A stretch of DNA of 49,475 nucleotides, from the NCBI GenBank assembly GCA_003427395.1, contig BFEA01000079.1, positions 1-49,475 of the forward strand, in the 5' to 3' direction. Positions 21,399-33,161 of this stretch are shown one piece after another. The notes below the pieces were generated by a model, which was not told where the DNA came from, searched no databases, and worked only from the letters and a program-made list of their open reading frames with translations. Position 1 is the first letter of the stretch; each line of letters opens with the position of its first letter. Position numbers and translations under genes: made by a program. This stretch comes from Chara braunii. Lineage: Eukaryota; Streptophyta; Charophyceae; Charales; Characeae.

Positions 21399-22938
21399 TT
21401 ACCAGCTTGATAATCCATTTTGATGGAGTGCCTTAATCTGCTGTTCGGGATCCAGGATGCCCAGACCCCCCCGATTCTTTGTTTGTGTTACTTGTTTCCA
21501 GGCAACCTTGGAAATGAAGTTATCCTTGGTCGGGTTCCCTGTCCACAGATATGCTGCCGCAACCCTTCGGAGCCTTCGAAGTGTTGATCCTGGGGGTGAC
21601 CAGAGGGTGCCCGCATACCATAGCATGGAGAAGATGGAGCCATTGAGGACCAAGGCTCTCCCATACAGGGAGGTATAAATGGTAGACCATGCGTCCAACT
21701 TTGCTAGCATTTTGGTCATTTGATCAGGGGCCATGGAGTGATGGGGGCCCTCGTCCGCTAGCCTAATCCCCAGATACCTCAACGGCTGGTGGGGGTAGCC
21801 ACTCCATTCCCCCATGGTCAGGGGGTTGGGGCTGCTGTTGCTGCTGGTCATACATAAGCCACCATCCTATCGTTTTGGGCTAGTTAATTCTCATTTCCGA
21901 TGCCAACTGGAATGCTTCCATCGCTTTTGTGAGTGCTTGAAAAGAGGAATCCGTGGCTGCCCTGATGAGTACTGTGAGATCATCCACGAATAGTATCGTG
22001 GTGGGTAATTCTATTATACGCCCCTGCTGGTCCGGTTCTGCTATTAGACGGTCGATTGAAGGGTCTTTCCTAAGGAATGAAGCTATGGCTTCCATGATAA
22101 AGAGAAAGATGGGGGCGGCTAATGGGTCACCTTGCCTCACNGATCTAGTCATTCTGTATCTATTTGAAAGATATCCGTTGACTTGTACCTGGCCGTGTGA
22201 ATCGTTGTATAATACTCTCACCCACTTGNGAAAGTTGGNNCCTACTCCCATTTTCTCCATACATTGTTGTAGANAAGGCCAGCTGACCTGGTCNTATGCT
22301 TTTTCGAAGTCAAAGAAGAGGATAGCCGCGTNCATTCTTTTGTTCGCNATGAATCTCACCGANTCCGATAAAGTCATCACGTTGTCCANGATGAATCTCC
22401 CTGGGATAAAGCCTGTTTGATCNAAGTGGAAGCAGTTGGCCGTTAGCCTCCTCAAGCGGTTCGCTAATGCTTTGGCCACTATCTTGTGTGTTAGTGTCAG
22501 GAGTGTAATCGGTCTGTAGTTTCTAATGTCCCTAGGGTTTCCCTTCTTATACACTAAGGTGACTACCCCTGTTGATNATTCCGTTCCCATGCCTTNGTTG
22601 ATCCATGCCTGGTTCAAGAAGGTTTCNTATTCCCCACCCAGGATTTCCCAATACTCCTGCCAGAACTCCCTTGTCAGTCCATCCCTGCCCGGCGTTTTGT
22701 TTGGAGGCATTGTATCTAAAGCCACTCTCAACTCTTCTTGCGAAAGCGGGGCGTCTAGCATTTCTGCCTGGACCCCATTCAGCGTTCGGTCCAGGTAGGC
22801 TAGGAATTTATTCCGAACTTCCTTTACCTGTCTTGGATCCTGGTCCCCTTCTCTAGACCTATAGAGTGAGGTGTAGAAGCTACTGGCTACCGACAACAAA
22901 CCTTCGGGATCTGACACTACTCCCTGAGGGCCTTCCAA
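21399..22938 (-). pseudogene. LINE reverse transcriptase domain
   Basis: The minus frame 22938-21880 contains the non-LTR RT order: PPNKTPGRDGLTREFW, then TLVYKKGNPRDIRNYRPITL, then TGFIPGRFI, then FFDFEKAxDQVSW (catalytic Asp), then RQGDPLAAPIF and LFVDDLTVL. The last is an FVDD form of the catalytic double-Asp box. A TAG follows EMRIN at about 21880, and the thumb (PLRYLGIRLADEG, with WTGNPTKDNFISKVAWKQV further on) continues in another frame at 21851-21399. Many Ns fall in this domain and hide residues. All three catalytic Asp positions appear present, but the ORF is not continuous. Confidence 0.93.
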
Positions 22939-22984
22939 CTGCTCTATTTGCGAATTCCTACCTCTGGTTTTAATCTTTTGAAAG

Positions 22985-24190
22985 TTAATACTTTGTCATT
23001 TGTTCTCCTTCTTCCCATTCTTTTACTCTTGCTCTCAACTGCATACCCCTAGCCCTCCAGCGTTCCCAGTCCCCTAACTCCCTTCTTGCCTCCTCTATTG
23101 TGGTTTCGTATAATTCCATTCCCGGGTTGCTGATTAGGTTCCTCTCTGCTATACGTAGGGCTTGCCGAAGTTCCTGTTCCCTAGCTTTCCTTCTGACTGC
23201 TAACTGCCTGGCCACTGTTGACGATGCTTGCGTCAGTGCATTGATTAAATCAGGGAACGACTGTGAGTCCTTGTCGTGGTCCAAGCATACCTGTAGTATG
23301 GCCTTTCTTAGCTCTAGAGTTTTTAGCAGGGAATTGTTTATCTTGTAGAAACTTCTGCCCCGCTGGATATGTTTATTTAGGGTCAGCTCTAGCGTCACCG
23401 GTTTGTGGTCTAGACATGTGCAGTGCGGCAGATCACCTATTTCGATCGAGTGAATAGATCCTATCAGCTCTTCCNATACTAGGAAGTAATCTATTCTAGA
23501 GGCTGACATGTGNTGGCTGCGATTCCTTTTGTAGTAGGTGTATTGTTTCTGGTTTGGGTAGTGGAGGCGNAAGGGGTCAATAAGCCCCTGGGCTATCATG
23601 AGTGCGTGAATTGGTAAGGCCTCTTCACCCGGAGGCTCATCCCCTGATCCTGATCTTCCCCCCATTATCCTATCTAAACCTGGGTCAAGAGTGGCATTCC
23701 ANTCACNTGCCAGTATGACATGTCTCGTTGCCTCCAAGTGGGCTTGTATTGATTGAAGCATTTCTGCTCTACTCTGGTAGGAGTTGTGGCAATAGATTGT
23801 GACTAACGAGAATTGTTCCTCCTGATAAGAGAAGTTGAGCTTCACCCATCGACCCTCCTCATCCGTCGAGGCATCTAACAAAGACAACTTATTTGCTGCC
23901 GCCGACCTCCTATTCAACAGAATTACCACCCCTGCTGAGTGCGGTCTATTTGCCATGACCCAAAAACTAGCCTTCACCCATCTGAGTTGCTTTTCTATAC
24001 GTTGCTGCGTCTTTTGATGTGTCAGCGAGTCAGTGAGGTGGGTTTCTTGAAGACATAAAAAATCTTGGGGGTTCCTCCCGAACCAATCCGTGGCCCTAAT
24101 AAATTATTCCATTTATCCTTATTGTCTAAAATCTGTGCCATGCCATTAACGTTCCAAGACACAATTCTGATTTCCGGTTCGACATCGTTT
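22985..24190 (-). pseudogene. LINE apurinic-type endonuclease domain
   Basis: On the minus strand the domain opens with EIRIVSWNVNGM (metal-binding Asn) at about 24175. It then shifts frame near 24105 and continues with DFLCLQETHL (catalytic Glu). Further on are HSAGVVILLN, the WNATLDP strand, SRIDYFLV and the terminal DHKPVTLEL with the catalytic His. This is the EEP-family endonuclease that nicks the target for LINE integration. The open frame ends at 22985 with TAA after MTKY, and two more shifts are needed to enter the RT frame. The frameshift between the first two motifs would by itself abolish function. Confidence 0.92.
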
Positions 24191-24504
24191 TTTCCAACTT
24201 AGCCAAGATCTCTCTGTTTAACTAAGTGTGGCCTCTCCATGCTGAAAGTGTGGGACTTTGTCAGTCTTTGCGTGCACTTGTTGAAGTTGTGGGTCTGTCT
24301 GTGTATTTGAGCACTACCTGATTTTCAATGTGTCGATCGGTGTCTCAGGTACGCTTAGCATGAAGGAGAGCAAAGTTTACAACCATTCACTTTGGTCATG
24401 CCACATCTCCAAATATGGAGTCTTAGAGTGGTAAGACTGAAATTTATAAGGAAGATAGATGGGCAAAGTTTGGATGGACAGGCAAAACAGCCTAAGATTT
24501 GAAG
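24191..24504. other. No gene seen
   Basis: This is LINE 5' flank. A TAA lies in frame just upstream of the endonuclease on the minus strand, and no ORF1-like sequence follows. Nothing else is recognisable. Confidence 0.4.
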
Positions 24505-24690
24505 TACCACTGGCCTTGCTCAGTTGGTACACCCATGAACTGATAAAATACAGACCCAAGTTCAAATCCAGATGCAACCAGATGACCATAATAAGATCAC
24601 CCTGTATTACCTCAGGCCGTTCAATTCCACGATGACAGTTCAAGCCTGCCGCCCTTTCAAAAAATGAAAAAGGGGGAAAAAAAAAGCTAA
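24505..24690 (+). mobile_element. Probable tRNA-derived SINE
   Basis: The plus strand has a box A-like TTGCTCAGTTGG at 24516-24527, followed at tRNA-like spacing by a box B-like AGTTCAAATCC at 24559-24569. These are the internal RNA polymerase III promoter elements of a tRNA. About 90 bases of non-tRNA sequence follow, then an A-rich tail (24660-24685, A runs broken by TG and GGGGG). No anticodon arm or acceptor pairing is convincing, so this is a SINE head and not a tRNA gene. Clear target duplications were not found. Confidence 0.6.
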
Positions 24691-24849
24691 GAGTTGAAGT
24701 CCGGATAGAAGTTCTCAAGAAGTCCACTAGGCCTTCACATCCGAAAGACTAAGAGGTAGGTCCTAACACAGCTATCAGACATATCAGGTCGGGTAGATTA
24801 CAGCTAATACCCCCGGCGGATTGCAGACCTTGCTGCAGGTCATTACTTT

Positions 24850-25201
24850 TGCAAGGAATTTGAGCAACAGCGAAATGACAGATTTCCAGATTACAAAATC
24901 ACATTGAAAGCTAGGAAGTACCACGCGCCCAGAAAGCAGAATTGCACCAATAATACACCAATGGAGAACCAAAGCACTGAATCCAAGTGTCAATGAGAGC
25001 ACACTCTCGCCATCACCAACGTAAGCATCCAAGCCCCTTCCCCTACTTGGTGCTCAGCGCCCAGACTACTAACACACAGCTACTTCCAGCCTACGAATTG
25101 ACAATGCAACTGTTGACGTCAGCAGCAGCACCGAAGTACATGAAGATGTCGCCTCTTGCAGACTATCGCCAAGACCAAGTAAGTGTCCTCACGTCATCAC
25201 C

Positions 25202-25264
<63 letters not shown>

Positions 25265-26314
25265 TGTCTTTCACGCACGTTTTCTCCCTCAGGCACGAAG
25301 ACCACCACTACTCCTTGCTGTACAACCAGGCACCAGCCAGCTATGGAAGCTGGGCTATGGCGCTTCCCTCAGCAGCACCCTTCTTCTACACAACTGCACG
25401 TGCGTGGCACCTTGCTCTGCGCTAGCACCAGCCCGGGAGCACTCGCTCCAGCAGCGCTGCCGCAAACTAGCAAATGGCCCCATCCTTGGCCATGCAGCGG
25501 GCACTTTCCTATATGGAAAGTGTCTGGCCTGATGTGCTGCCTGGCTGGGCTGGGCCTGTGCCCAAAAGATTCCGGTAGGCCCTGTGTAGCTGGGCCTTTG
25601 CTGCTACCGGCTCTGGGCCTCGTTTTGTTACGCCCCCCCCCAACTGTCTGTCGTGTATACTGCTGCAGATGCGGCCCACGGCCTGCTTCCAAGAAAGGCC
25701 TAGAAGGCCGAAACAAAGTGTTGCTGGCCGTGGCCTGGGTTCCTTCAACCAACTGACGCGATGCAACTGCCTGAACCCCAAATGCGAAATTGACAACAAT
25801 GGACCTCGTGATTTTATCAGGCCCGCCTTCACTTATGCAAAAATGGGGCCCTTTGGCCTGTCGAGGAGCCAAATCCTCGCATCCGCAAACTAGCAAATGG
25901 CCCCATCCTTGTCCAGGCAGCGGGCACTTTCCTATATGGAAAGTGTCTGGCCTGATGTGCTGCCTGGCTGGGCTGGGCCTGTGCCCAGAAGATTCCGGTA
26001 GGCCCGGCGTAGCTGGGCCTCTGCTGCTACCGGCTCTGGGCCCCGTTTTGTTACGCCCCCCAACTGCCTGTCGTGTATACTGCTGCAGATGCAGCCCACG
26101 GCCTGCTTCCAAGAAAGGCCTAGAAGGCCGAAACAGAGTGTTGCTGGCTGTGGCCTGGGTTCCTTCAACCAACTGACGCAATGCAACTGCCTTCAGCCCA
26201 AATGCGAAATTGACAACAATGGACCTCGTGATTTAATCAGGCCTGCCTTCAGTAAGGGTGGGCACATATGCAAAAACGGGGCCCTTTGGCCTGTCGAGGA
26301 GCCACATCCTGGCA
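24850..26314 (-). repeat. Outer element 3' LTR, with duplicated U3 part
   Basis: Compared with 40529-41601 this copy is about 390 bases longer. Bases 25461-25883 recur as 25884-26314. The first unit ends with the LTR terminus CCTCGCA at 25881, so 24850-25881 is a full-length LTR and 25884-26314 an extra partial copy of its U3 side. It contains a CT microsatellite at 25205-25262, as the other LTR does at the same place. A palindrome with arms CACTTTCC/GGAAAGTG around TATAT is at 25502-25522 and again at 25925-25945. Confidence 0.92.
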
Positions 26315-26328
26315 TTCCCTCCTCCTTT
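26315..26328 (-). other. Polypurine tract of the outer element
   Basis: On the minus strand AAAGGAGGAGGGAA directly abuts the 3' LTR start (TGCCAGG). This is the expected site for priming plus-strand DNA synthesis and confirms the LTR boundary at 26314. Confidence 0.85.
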
Positions 26329-26384
26329 ACTTCAATAGTCCCCTGAGAAGTCCTTCAGTTTGCGGGCATTTTCCCCTTGAGTCT

Positions 26385-27742
26385 TCACTCATATCCTGCA
26401 ATCACTTGGGGAGCTGTTTGTTGCAGTTCCTCTCTGGTAAACCACCGATGTTCACTTGGATCAGTATGGTGTATGAATCTGACACGGTACTGTATCTTTG
26501 GCTTTGGAGGTCGGCCTCTGCCGGGAGGTTTAGGCACAGGCATCACTCTGTGCTCCACGATGTCATCAATGTCGACTTTGCCGTCCATGGTTGGGGGCAG
26601 CATTGATCGTCTGGAAGGGAACTGTGCAGTTTCTGAAAAAGGCACTAGGTTTGAGGCGTGAAAGACTGGATGTGTGCCCAAGTGAGCAGGGATGTGAATC
26701 ACATAAGAGGGTCCCTCTACCTGATCCCCAACTATATCTAGGACCTACCAGGGACCGAAATACTGAGGCATTAGTTTTCGTGAGATTCCCAACGCCTGAC
26801 CCAGTTCAGATGATTTAACCCACAGTCATTCACCTAGCTGAAACTCAGATGGCAGTCTGTGCTTGTTCTCACATGCAACCATGGCATCTTGAGCTGTCTT
26901 AATGTGTTCTACAACCTGTTGTAGCATCTGTTCGTACTTGACAGCAAACTCTATGCTGCCCGGTGCTGCAGTTGGCTGATTTTCAGGAGCAGGAAATCAA
27001 GTGCAGATCTGGGATTCCAACCAAGATGCAGTTGGTTGGGAGTCATACCAGTAGTGCCTCTTGTACAGGGTGGAGACGAGGGGTAATTTCTCGTCCCAGT
27101 CATCTTGACTTGGCTTGATGTAATGCCGAAGCAGATGCTGCACTACTTGGTTCATCTGTTCCGCCTGGCCATTTGACTCAGGGTGTTTCCCTTATGTCAT
27201 CTGCAGTCGGGTGCCCATCTGCTGGGCCGTGGTTTGCCACAGTTCACTAGTGAATCTCACATCCTTATCGCTTACAATAGACTTAAGGAGACCGAAGTCG
27301 CGTACCCAGTTGTCCATAAATAGCTTGATGATGTGGTCAGTTCTAGCTTTCTCAGGCATGGCAATTAGTCTGGCATACTTAGTGAACCGGTCCACTATGA
27401 CAAAGATGTGCCTTTTTCCGCTCTGCTGGCCACAAGAGTATCCATGAAGTCCATGGACACACTTTGATCGGGACCTACAAGGATAGGCAAGGGCTTGATG
27501 AGCCCAAGCGGAGTCTGAGTCCTGGGTTTGTCTCGTTAGCAAACCTGGCAAGTTTCAGCATATTTCTTCGCATCTTGCAGCATAGAGGGCCACCAGAATA
27601 TCTGCACTAAGTTAGTTGAGGTCTTCTTATACCCAAAATGACCAGTTGCATCATGACATTCTCCTAAAAATAAACTACGCAAAAACGCCCTATCTGGAAC
27701 ACAGTCTTTTATTCCCAGCCTTCTCGAGGAATAGCAAGCCAT
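26385..27742 (-). pseudogene. Outer element integrase
   Basis: Minus-strand pieces cover the zinc domain (GHFGYKKT ... WWPSM ... ETCQVC, 27742-27536), the catalytic core (SVSMDFMDTL, FVIVDRFTKYA, VSDKDVRFTSELW, HPESNGQAEQM; the D, D and E positions are all present) and the C-terminal tail (HPVFHASNLVPF, PTMDGKVDIDDIVEHR, HRWFTREELQ; 26702-26385). The core is split between two frames near 27470, and stops and shifts occur between about 26710 and 27190. The tail resembles a chromodomain-like end but lacks a clear aromatic cage. Confidence 0.92.
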
Positions 27743-29684
27743 TAACTACCGTAAATTCATCAGAAATGACTTTCTCTTTAGCTTCTAACTTAAGGATGAT
27801 CTCCGACATAACTGCATCTTCCTGATAGGCTTCCACCATAGATAGAGTTACATCATCAGATATTCCAAACTTAGAAACTAGCGCGCCCAGATAGTCTGCC
27901 CTTCGCGATAATGCATCAGCCACTTTATTGTACTCTCCCTTCAGAGGGTCGAGCTTGAAGTCATACACATCTATGACTTCAATCCACCTCTTTAGTGCAT
28001 CAGAGAGCACAGGTTGTGTCCTGATCCAGCGCAGTGTCTCATGGTTAGAACTTACATAAAAGAATCTGCCTAGAAGGTAGTGCCTCCAATGGACCAGCGC
28101 TCTATATAGGGCATAGAGCTCTCGCTCATACGTGGATTTTTTTGAGATGGCATATTTTCGCTCATGTACTCGATGGGCCTCAACTTTTCCCCCTCCTTTT
28201 GTGCAAGGACCGCGCCTACAAATGGCTGTTCAGGATCCGAAAGTTTGAGGACTTCATAACGTGGCAGGGTATACTTCAATCTCTTGAAGGCTGCCTTACA
28301 CTCTTCGGTCCACTCCCTAGGGGTGTCAAGGCCGGTTAGGTCTGTTAATGTAGTTCTTTACAAACGGACGATAGTAGCCCGTCACCCCCAAAAACGACCG
28401 GACTTCAATAACAGTCTGAGGTCTGGGCCAGTCACGTATGCTGGCCACTTTGGCATCGTTTGGCCTCAAGCCGTTTGCGAAAATTACATGGCCCAGATAT
28501 AAGATCTTGGTGCAGCCAAATTTGCATTTCTCCAAGTTTACCTTATACTGGCGCTGTCTTAGGAGACCTAGCATTATTTTCAAGTGCACAATGTGCTCCT
28601 CTGCATTCCTACTAAAGATCAAACTATCGTCGAGGTACACGACGATAAACTTATCTAAGTAGTCATGAAAAATCCGATTCATTGCGTGCTGAAATGTACC
28701 AGGAGCGTTGCATAGACCAAAGGGCATCACCACAAACTCGTACAGACCGTACCTGGTCTGAAAAGCGGTTTTGTGTTGATCCTCATGCCTAATGGCAATC
28801 TGATGGTATCCGAACTTCAGATCTATCTTTGTGAAGTACCGGCATCCCTGCACTCTATCCACGAGGTCATCGATGCGGGGTAGAGGCTCTGCGTTCTTAA
28901 CTGTGACGACATTGAGGCCTCTATAGTCAATGCACATCCTTAGGGTCCCCCCTTGCTTCGAGACAAAGAGAACTGGTTCTCTACAGGGGGATATATTTGG
29001 TCGAATCCAGCCCTTCTCTGTGAGCTCCTTAAGCTGGAGGCGGATCTCATCTAACTCTACAGGAGACATCCTATACATCCGTCCTCTAGATACTTTGCTA
29101 CCGGGGACAATTTCTATCGCATGGACCACCTCCCTTTCTACCACACCTCTAGGCTCCTCAAAAAGGTCTGGATAGCTCGCAACAACTACTTCTATCTTTG
29201 TGGGTGTTTTTACGTTCTCCCCTTTCTCAAAGACAAAGACTAGATACATCCCCTCCTCTCGGTTCTGCTTATAATAATTATAGAAGGATGAAGCACACAT
29301 GCAGCCACAACTCTCCACTAGCCTACTAGCTTTATACTTTTGGAGTCTAACTATCCTTCCGTTTGGCGACTTGTGGATCATCACCTTTCTATCCCAATTG
29401 AATTGTGGCTTTGCGACCTCGAGGTAGTACATACCTAGCAGCATATCAAATGGCAGCTCGTCGCTCACAAGGAACGAGATCTTGTGTCTCAGTTCCCCTC
29501 CTCCATAGGAGAAGGTGCAGACTATGTCCTTGACATAGTCTTGGACTACAATGTTGTGCTTGTTGGCTAAAGTGGATGCTACATATCTATTCAACCCCTG
29601 CACTTGGTCCCCTAAGCGCAACCTATCCACACAAGCACGATTGATGAAGTTTCGTGTAGAGCCTATGTCTGCGAAGGCACCCAC
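27690..29684 (-). pseudogene. Outer element protease, RT and RNase H
   Basis: A 452-codon minus frame (29684-28326) begins in the aspartic protease (AFADIGSTRNFI; active site reads DIGS in place of the usual DSGA) and continues with DMLLGMYYLE. It then contains RT with [42 protein letters not shown] and YLDD. All three RT catalytic Asp residues are present. RNase H follows in other frames (28279-28070 and 28010-27690): GAVLAQ..GEKLRPIEY and KVADALSRRADYLGA. The segment that should hold the first RNase H Asp (before GAVL) is deleted. The protein could have polymerase activity if expressed, but RNase H is broken. Confidence 0.94.
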
Positions 29685-29907
29685 TTTGCAGCCACCTACA
29701 TCAACCTCTACCAGGAATGTTCACCTTTAGGACCTCTACTAATCATCGCCCAAGAGTCTCTGGGGTCCTTCCCTGACCACTCAATTTCTAACTCTTCTAA
29801 GGACTCGGACACATCTGCCGAACAAAACATCGATTGATCTACATGTGTCTGCGGGGCGACTAGCAGGTCAATAGCCTTGGCCAACGCCTAAAGTGGGGAA
29901 GGCAATA

Positions 29908-31904
29908 TTACCACTTCAGCATGAGTAAGAGCGGCTTAAACTCCTGGCCCGGGGTGTTTCCCTGCGAAGAGCTCGCAGATGCACCAGCAGAGTGAGAAGG
30001 CAAACTAATCACCGTAGGTGAGGTTACCTGCGTTGTGACCTTTTTGTTTTTGCATGTTCTCGACGTGTGGTCAAAGTTGCCATAGTTGAGACACGTGCCC
30101 CTGGCAACTCGGTTCCTCCACACCTCGTAGTCTAAACCAAGTCGCACCGAAACTAGTGTCCCTTGGTCGCCTTCACCCTTAGACCGACCTACCTTCCGTT
30201 TCGCGGTCCCCTTAGCCTTTTCCTTGATGGGTGCCACGACTCCCCCATCCGAAGTCTCACTAGCCCCATCCTGCTCTGTGTCTTCCCCATAGTCAAGGAA
30301 GTTGTCAATCTCAATCGCCCGACCATCGTGGTCGACGGGCATAAGATTGCCCTTCTTCCTCCAATCCTGGGGAAGCTTCTTCTTCCTACCATCTACCGGA
30401 CCCTATTATGCGGTCCCAAGTTTGGCCCCTATATCCAAGGCCTTCTTTCTGAAAGTAGTGAAGTTATGGACATCGATGGTGGCCTCATCCACCAACTTGT
30501 TCTTGACATCTCTGGGCAGACATCGCAGATAAGCTGTGAGGAGTACCTGAGGGTCATAGTGCATGCCCGATACTACGATCAGACATTCTACGACGTATGT
30601 GACCTCACGAACTATCTGGTACCGTTTGGAACCAAGACTAGCTAGCGAGTCTGTGGCCTTCGGAGCCCCTTGAGGGTCATGCCACCTATTGTAAGCAGTC
30701 CGTACGAAGTCTTCCAATGTTCGGGCCTGGGCCCAGGCATCGAAGTTCTGACCATAGCCTTGTTGCTGCACTAGACCATTTAACCATCGCGCTACAAAAT
30801 CTTCCAGAAAGGATGCAGCAACTATATCTTCCTGCTCTGGCCTTGTGAGCTTGTGCCTCACATATGTAGGCACACTCCTCAACCAGGTGTCGAGGTCCTC
30901 TTCCTTCTTCTTGTCGCCAGAGAAGGGTTTAGGACTCAACAAGGGGATCTTGGGCATCCACTGCATGGGTTGGATTGCCCCAAGTGTTTACTGCAGTGGC
31001 TGCGTAACCACTGGAACAGGTTGTTGCACGCTAACCTGAGGCAGTCCTGACGGCTGGACTGTAGCTGCAACCGTCATCGAAGGAAGAGGAGAAGTCCAAA
31101 GGACCTAATCACTAGTTGCTGCTACACCACTCGAGGGAGGCATACCAAACATAGGAAAGAAAGAGGGCCCTACCAGTGACGACGTCATTGAGGGACCCGC
31201 AACCGTAGTGGGAGCTACAAAGTACTGAGGCTGCCTCATCATGGGATGAGGAGCTTGCAATGCTGCCAGAATGCGGTTCATGTCAGCCACTAGCTCGGCC
31301 AACAATTCCTGTTGCACGACCTGTGCTTCTGCCACGCAAAGCATTGAGTGTCGCAGTGACTTTGACCGCATGATCCAATGTTGACTCATCTAGTGCCTCT
31401 AATTTTCCCAACTCCTACCTCCTAGCTCCTAGTTTGGCTTTTCTCATTCAAGCCCTATTTCTTCTCTCTTCTACACCCCTCAACTGCTGCTTTAACTCAT
31501 CATGAAGCCTCCGCTTGTAGGATCTCATAATCTTCTGGCGTGAGTTGAGGCTGCTGGCTGACTTGCAGACCAACAGACTGACTAATGGAGGTTTGAGAGA
31601 CACCCTGACTAACACCTGACGAAGAGGCCTGAGACGAGGCATGTGACATGTGAGACGCGGTAGCCGTAGCTGCCTTGGAGCTGGCCCTAGCGTTTACTTC
31701 CAATTCTGTTGCTAGTGCCCTTTTGGCGTTGGCTGCTGCTGCCCTAGCCCTCTGCAATGTCGTCCTCTCCCCGCCTTCCCTCCGCAGTCTCCTTTCCTCT
31801 CTGTGCTCCAAGAAAGTGATCGGTCGATTGAGTGCAGTTTTGTAGGTAACTCTAAGATCCTCCACTAATCGTTCCTCCTCCTCACTACTTCCTTCTTCAC
31901 TCAT
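29908..31904 (-). pseudogene. Outer element gag
   Basis: The start is probably at 31904, an ATG opening MSEEGSSEEEERLVEDL, followed by an Ala/Arg-rich helical segment and a Ser/Gln-rich stretch. After a frame change near 31500-31390, a Met/Pro-rich linker (31389-31105) leads to the gag core (30966-30406: FSGDKKKEEDLDTWLRSVP, VARWLNGLV). The C-terminal part (30342-29908) carries a zinc-knuckle remnant, CLNYGNFDHTSRTC, in which the second Cys is Tyr. Stops near 30405 and 31100 and the knuckle change make it non-functional. A related gag fragment lies at 42631-43348. Confidence 0.85.
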
Positions 31905-33161
31905 GAGCTACAGTGTTGTGTGATCTAAACTAGAACCCACACTGAATCCTACCTCAGCATGACACCCAATCGAGTAATAATAAACAACTAATTTCGATCA
32001 GCCTGGCGGAAAGTAGTCAAGTGGTAACCAGCAACTAATGTCTGATCTTGAAAGGTAACTCTATATCTATTTTTAGATTATTCTAAAACAGAATGCAATG
32101 CAGCAGGGAATATACTATCCTATCTGCATCTGTATTTTAGTTGTTAACCAAGTCCGTAACAACTTAATAATCAAAAATAAAAATAAGCCACCCGTGGAGA
32201 TGCATGCTGGATGAAAATTGATCCAATTAGTTCAGCGGCGAACAATTTGCCAGTATCTTCCCTTCCCTGTATCCCTTTTGAGTAGTTACTTATGTTGATG
32301 TCATGAGCATCTGGTTGAGCAGCGTGTCTAAAGGTGTGCAATCCGGCCCACCCCTGTGCCCCAAGTCTATGCTAAGCCTGCCAGCCCTGCATCTTATTTA
32401 TCCTTGCATGAACCTTACTTCCGGTTGATCTGGCTGATCAAGAGGCAGTTTAAGGACAACCCCCAAAGTCCTCCAAAATGATTTAGCGTCGCAGACAGGA
32501 CGACAATCACAGCCAGGGTTCAACTGGGACCTGCCAAAAATATATATAGACGGTCCGGTGTGTCTCTTATAGGGCTGGCATGCTTAGGATGACCTCTATT
32601 AGTGCAGCAGGCATAACCAAGGACTTGGGGCAAAGCATCCGTGTACTAGTCCCGACGGGTTCGCATGGTGATCGTCACCCGAGTGCTTCGTCCAGGGCCC
32701 TTCAAAGGCTTCGCCCGTCTCCCACCAGCTTGCTGCCCAGGAAGAATGTCGACTCTCAATGTTGAGCGCTCGCGACACCTCACATTAAGAGGACTTTCAA
32801 GACAAAACTCGCTTCCTCACGGTAAGAAGCAATGAAGAGCGTAGATAAGGATAAGAGCAACATACCTCATAATGCTCCACCACACCACAAACTTCTCACC
32901 AGCAACTTGACGTGCATTTATGATGACCGGTCTTTGCCTTGGCACAACAAACAACGAAATGCAATTCCACCTCGGCTTAAATGCCACATCAGCGAGTTCT
33001 CATCATCCAACGTACATCCCAATGTCACCACATAGCCTTCCTGGCGCGCCCACACGACCCTGGGCCGACACTCGTTCAACGCCCAAGCATTATCACTGCC
33101 CCACCATCACATGCGAAGCACCGAACTGCTATTGCGAAGAACCAGCAAGTGAAGTTCGAAC
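31905..33161 (-). other. Outer element 5' leader (PBS-distal part)
   Basis: On the minus strand this links the insertion point of the inner element (33161) to the gag start. No ORF or known motif stands out. It ends on the plus strand with GAAC at 33158-33161, the inner element's left target duplication. Confidence 0.7.

Larger units (their letters stand above)
19143..24190 (-). mobile_element. L1-type LINE, 5'-truncated and decayed
   Basis: On the minus strand the order is endonuclease (about 24190-22985), reverse transcriptase (22938-21399), zinc-knuckle tail (to 20033), an untranslated stretch of about 0.8 kb and a poly(A) end (T tracts on the plus strand at 19145-19167 and 19196-19210). 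This is the ORF2 layout of plant L1-like LINEs, which insert by target-primed reverse transcription. ORF1 is not found upstream; the endonuclease frame is preceded by a TAA and then unrelated DNA with a SINE. Frameshifts and about twenty single Ns (22141-23706) break the ORF. I could not find target-site duplications. Part of it (20612-21709) recurs exactly at 48378-49475. Confidence 0.9.
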
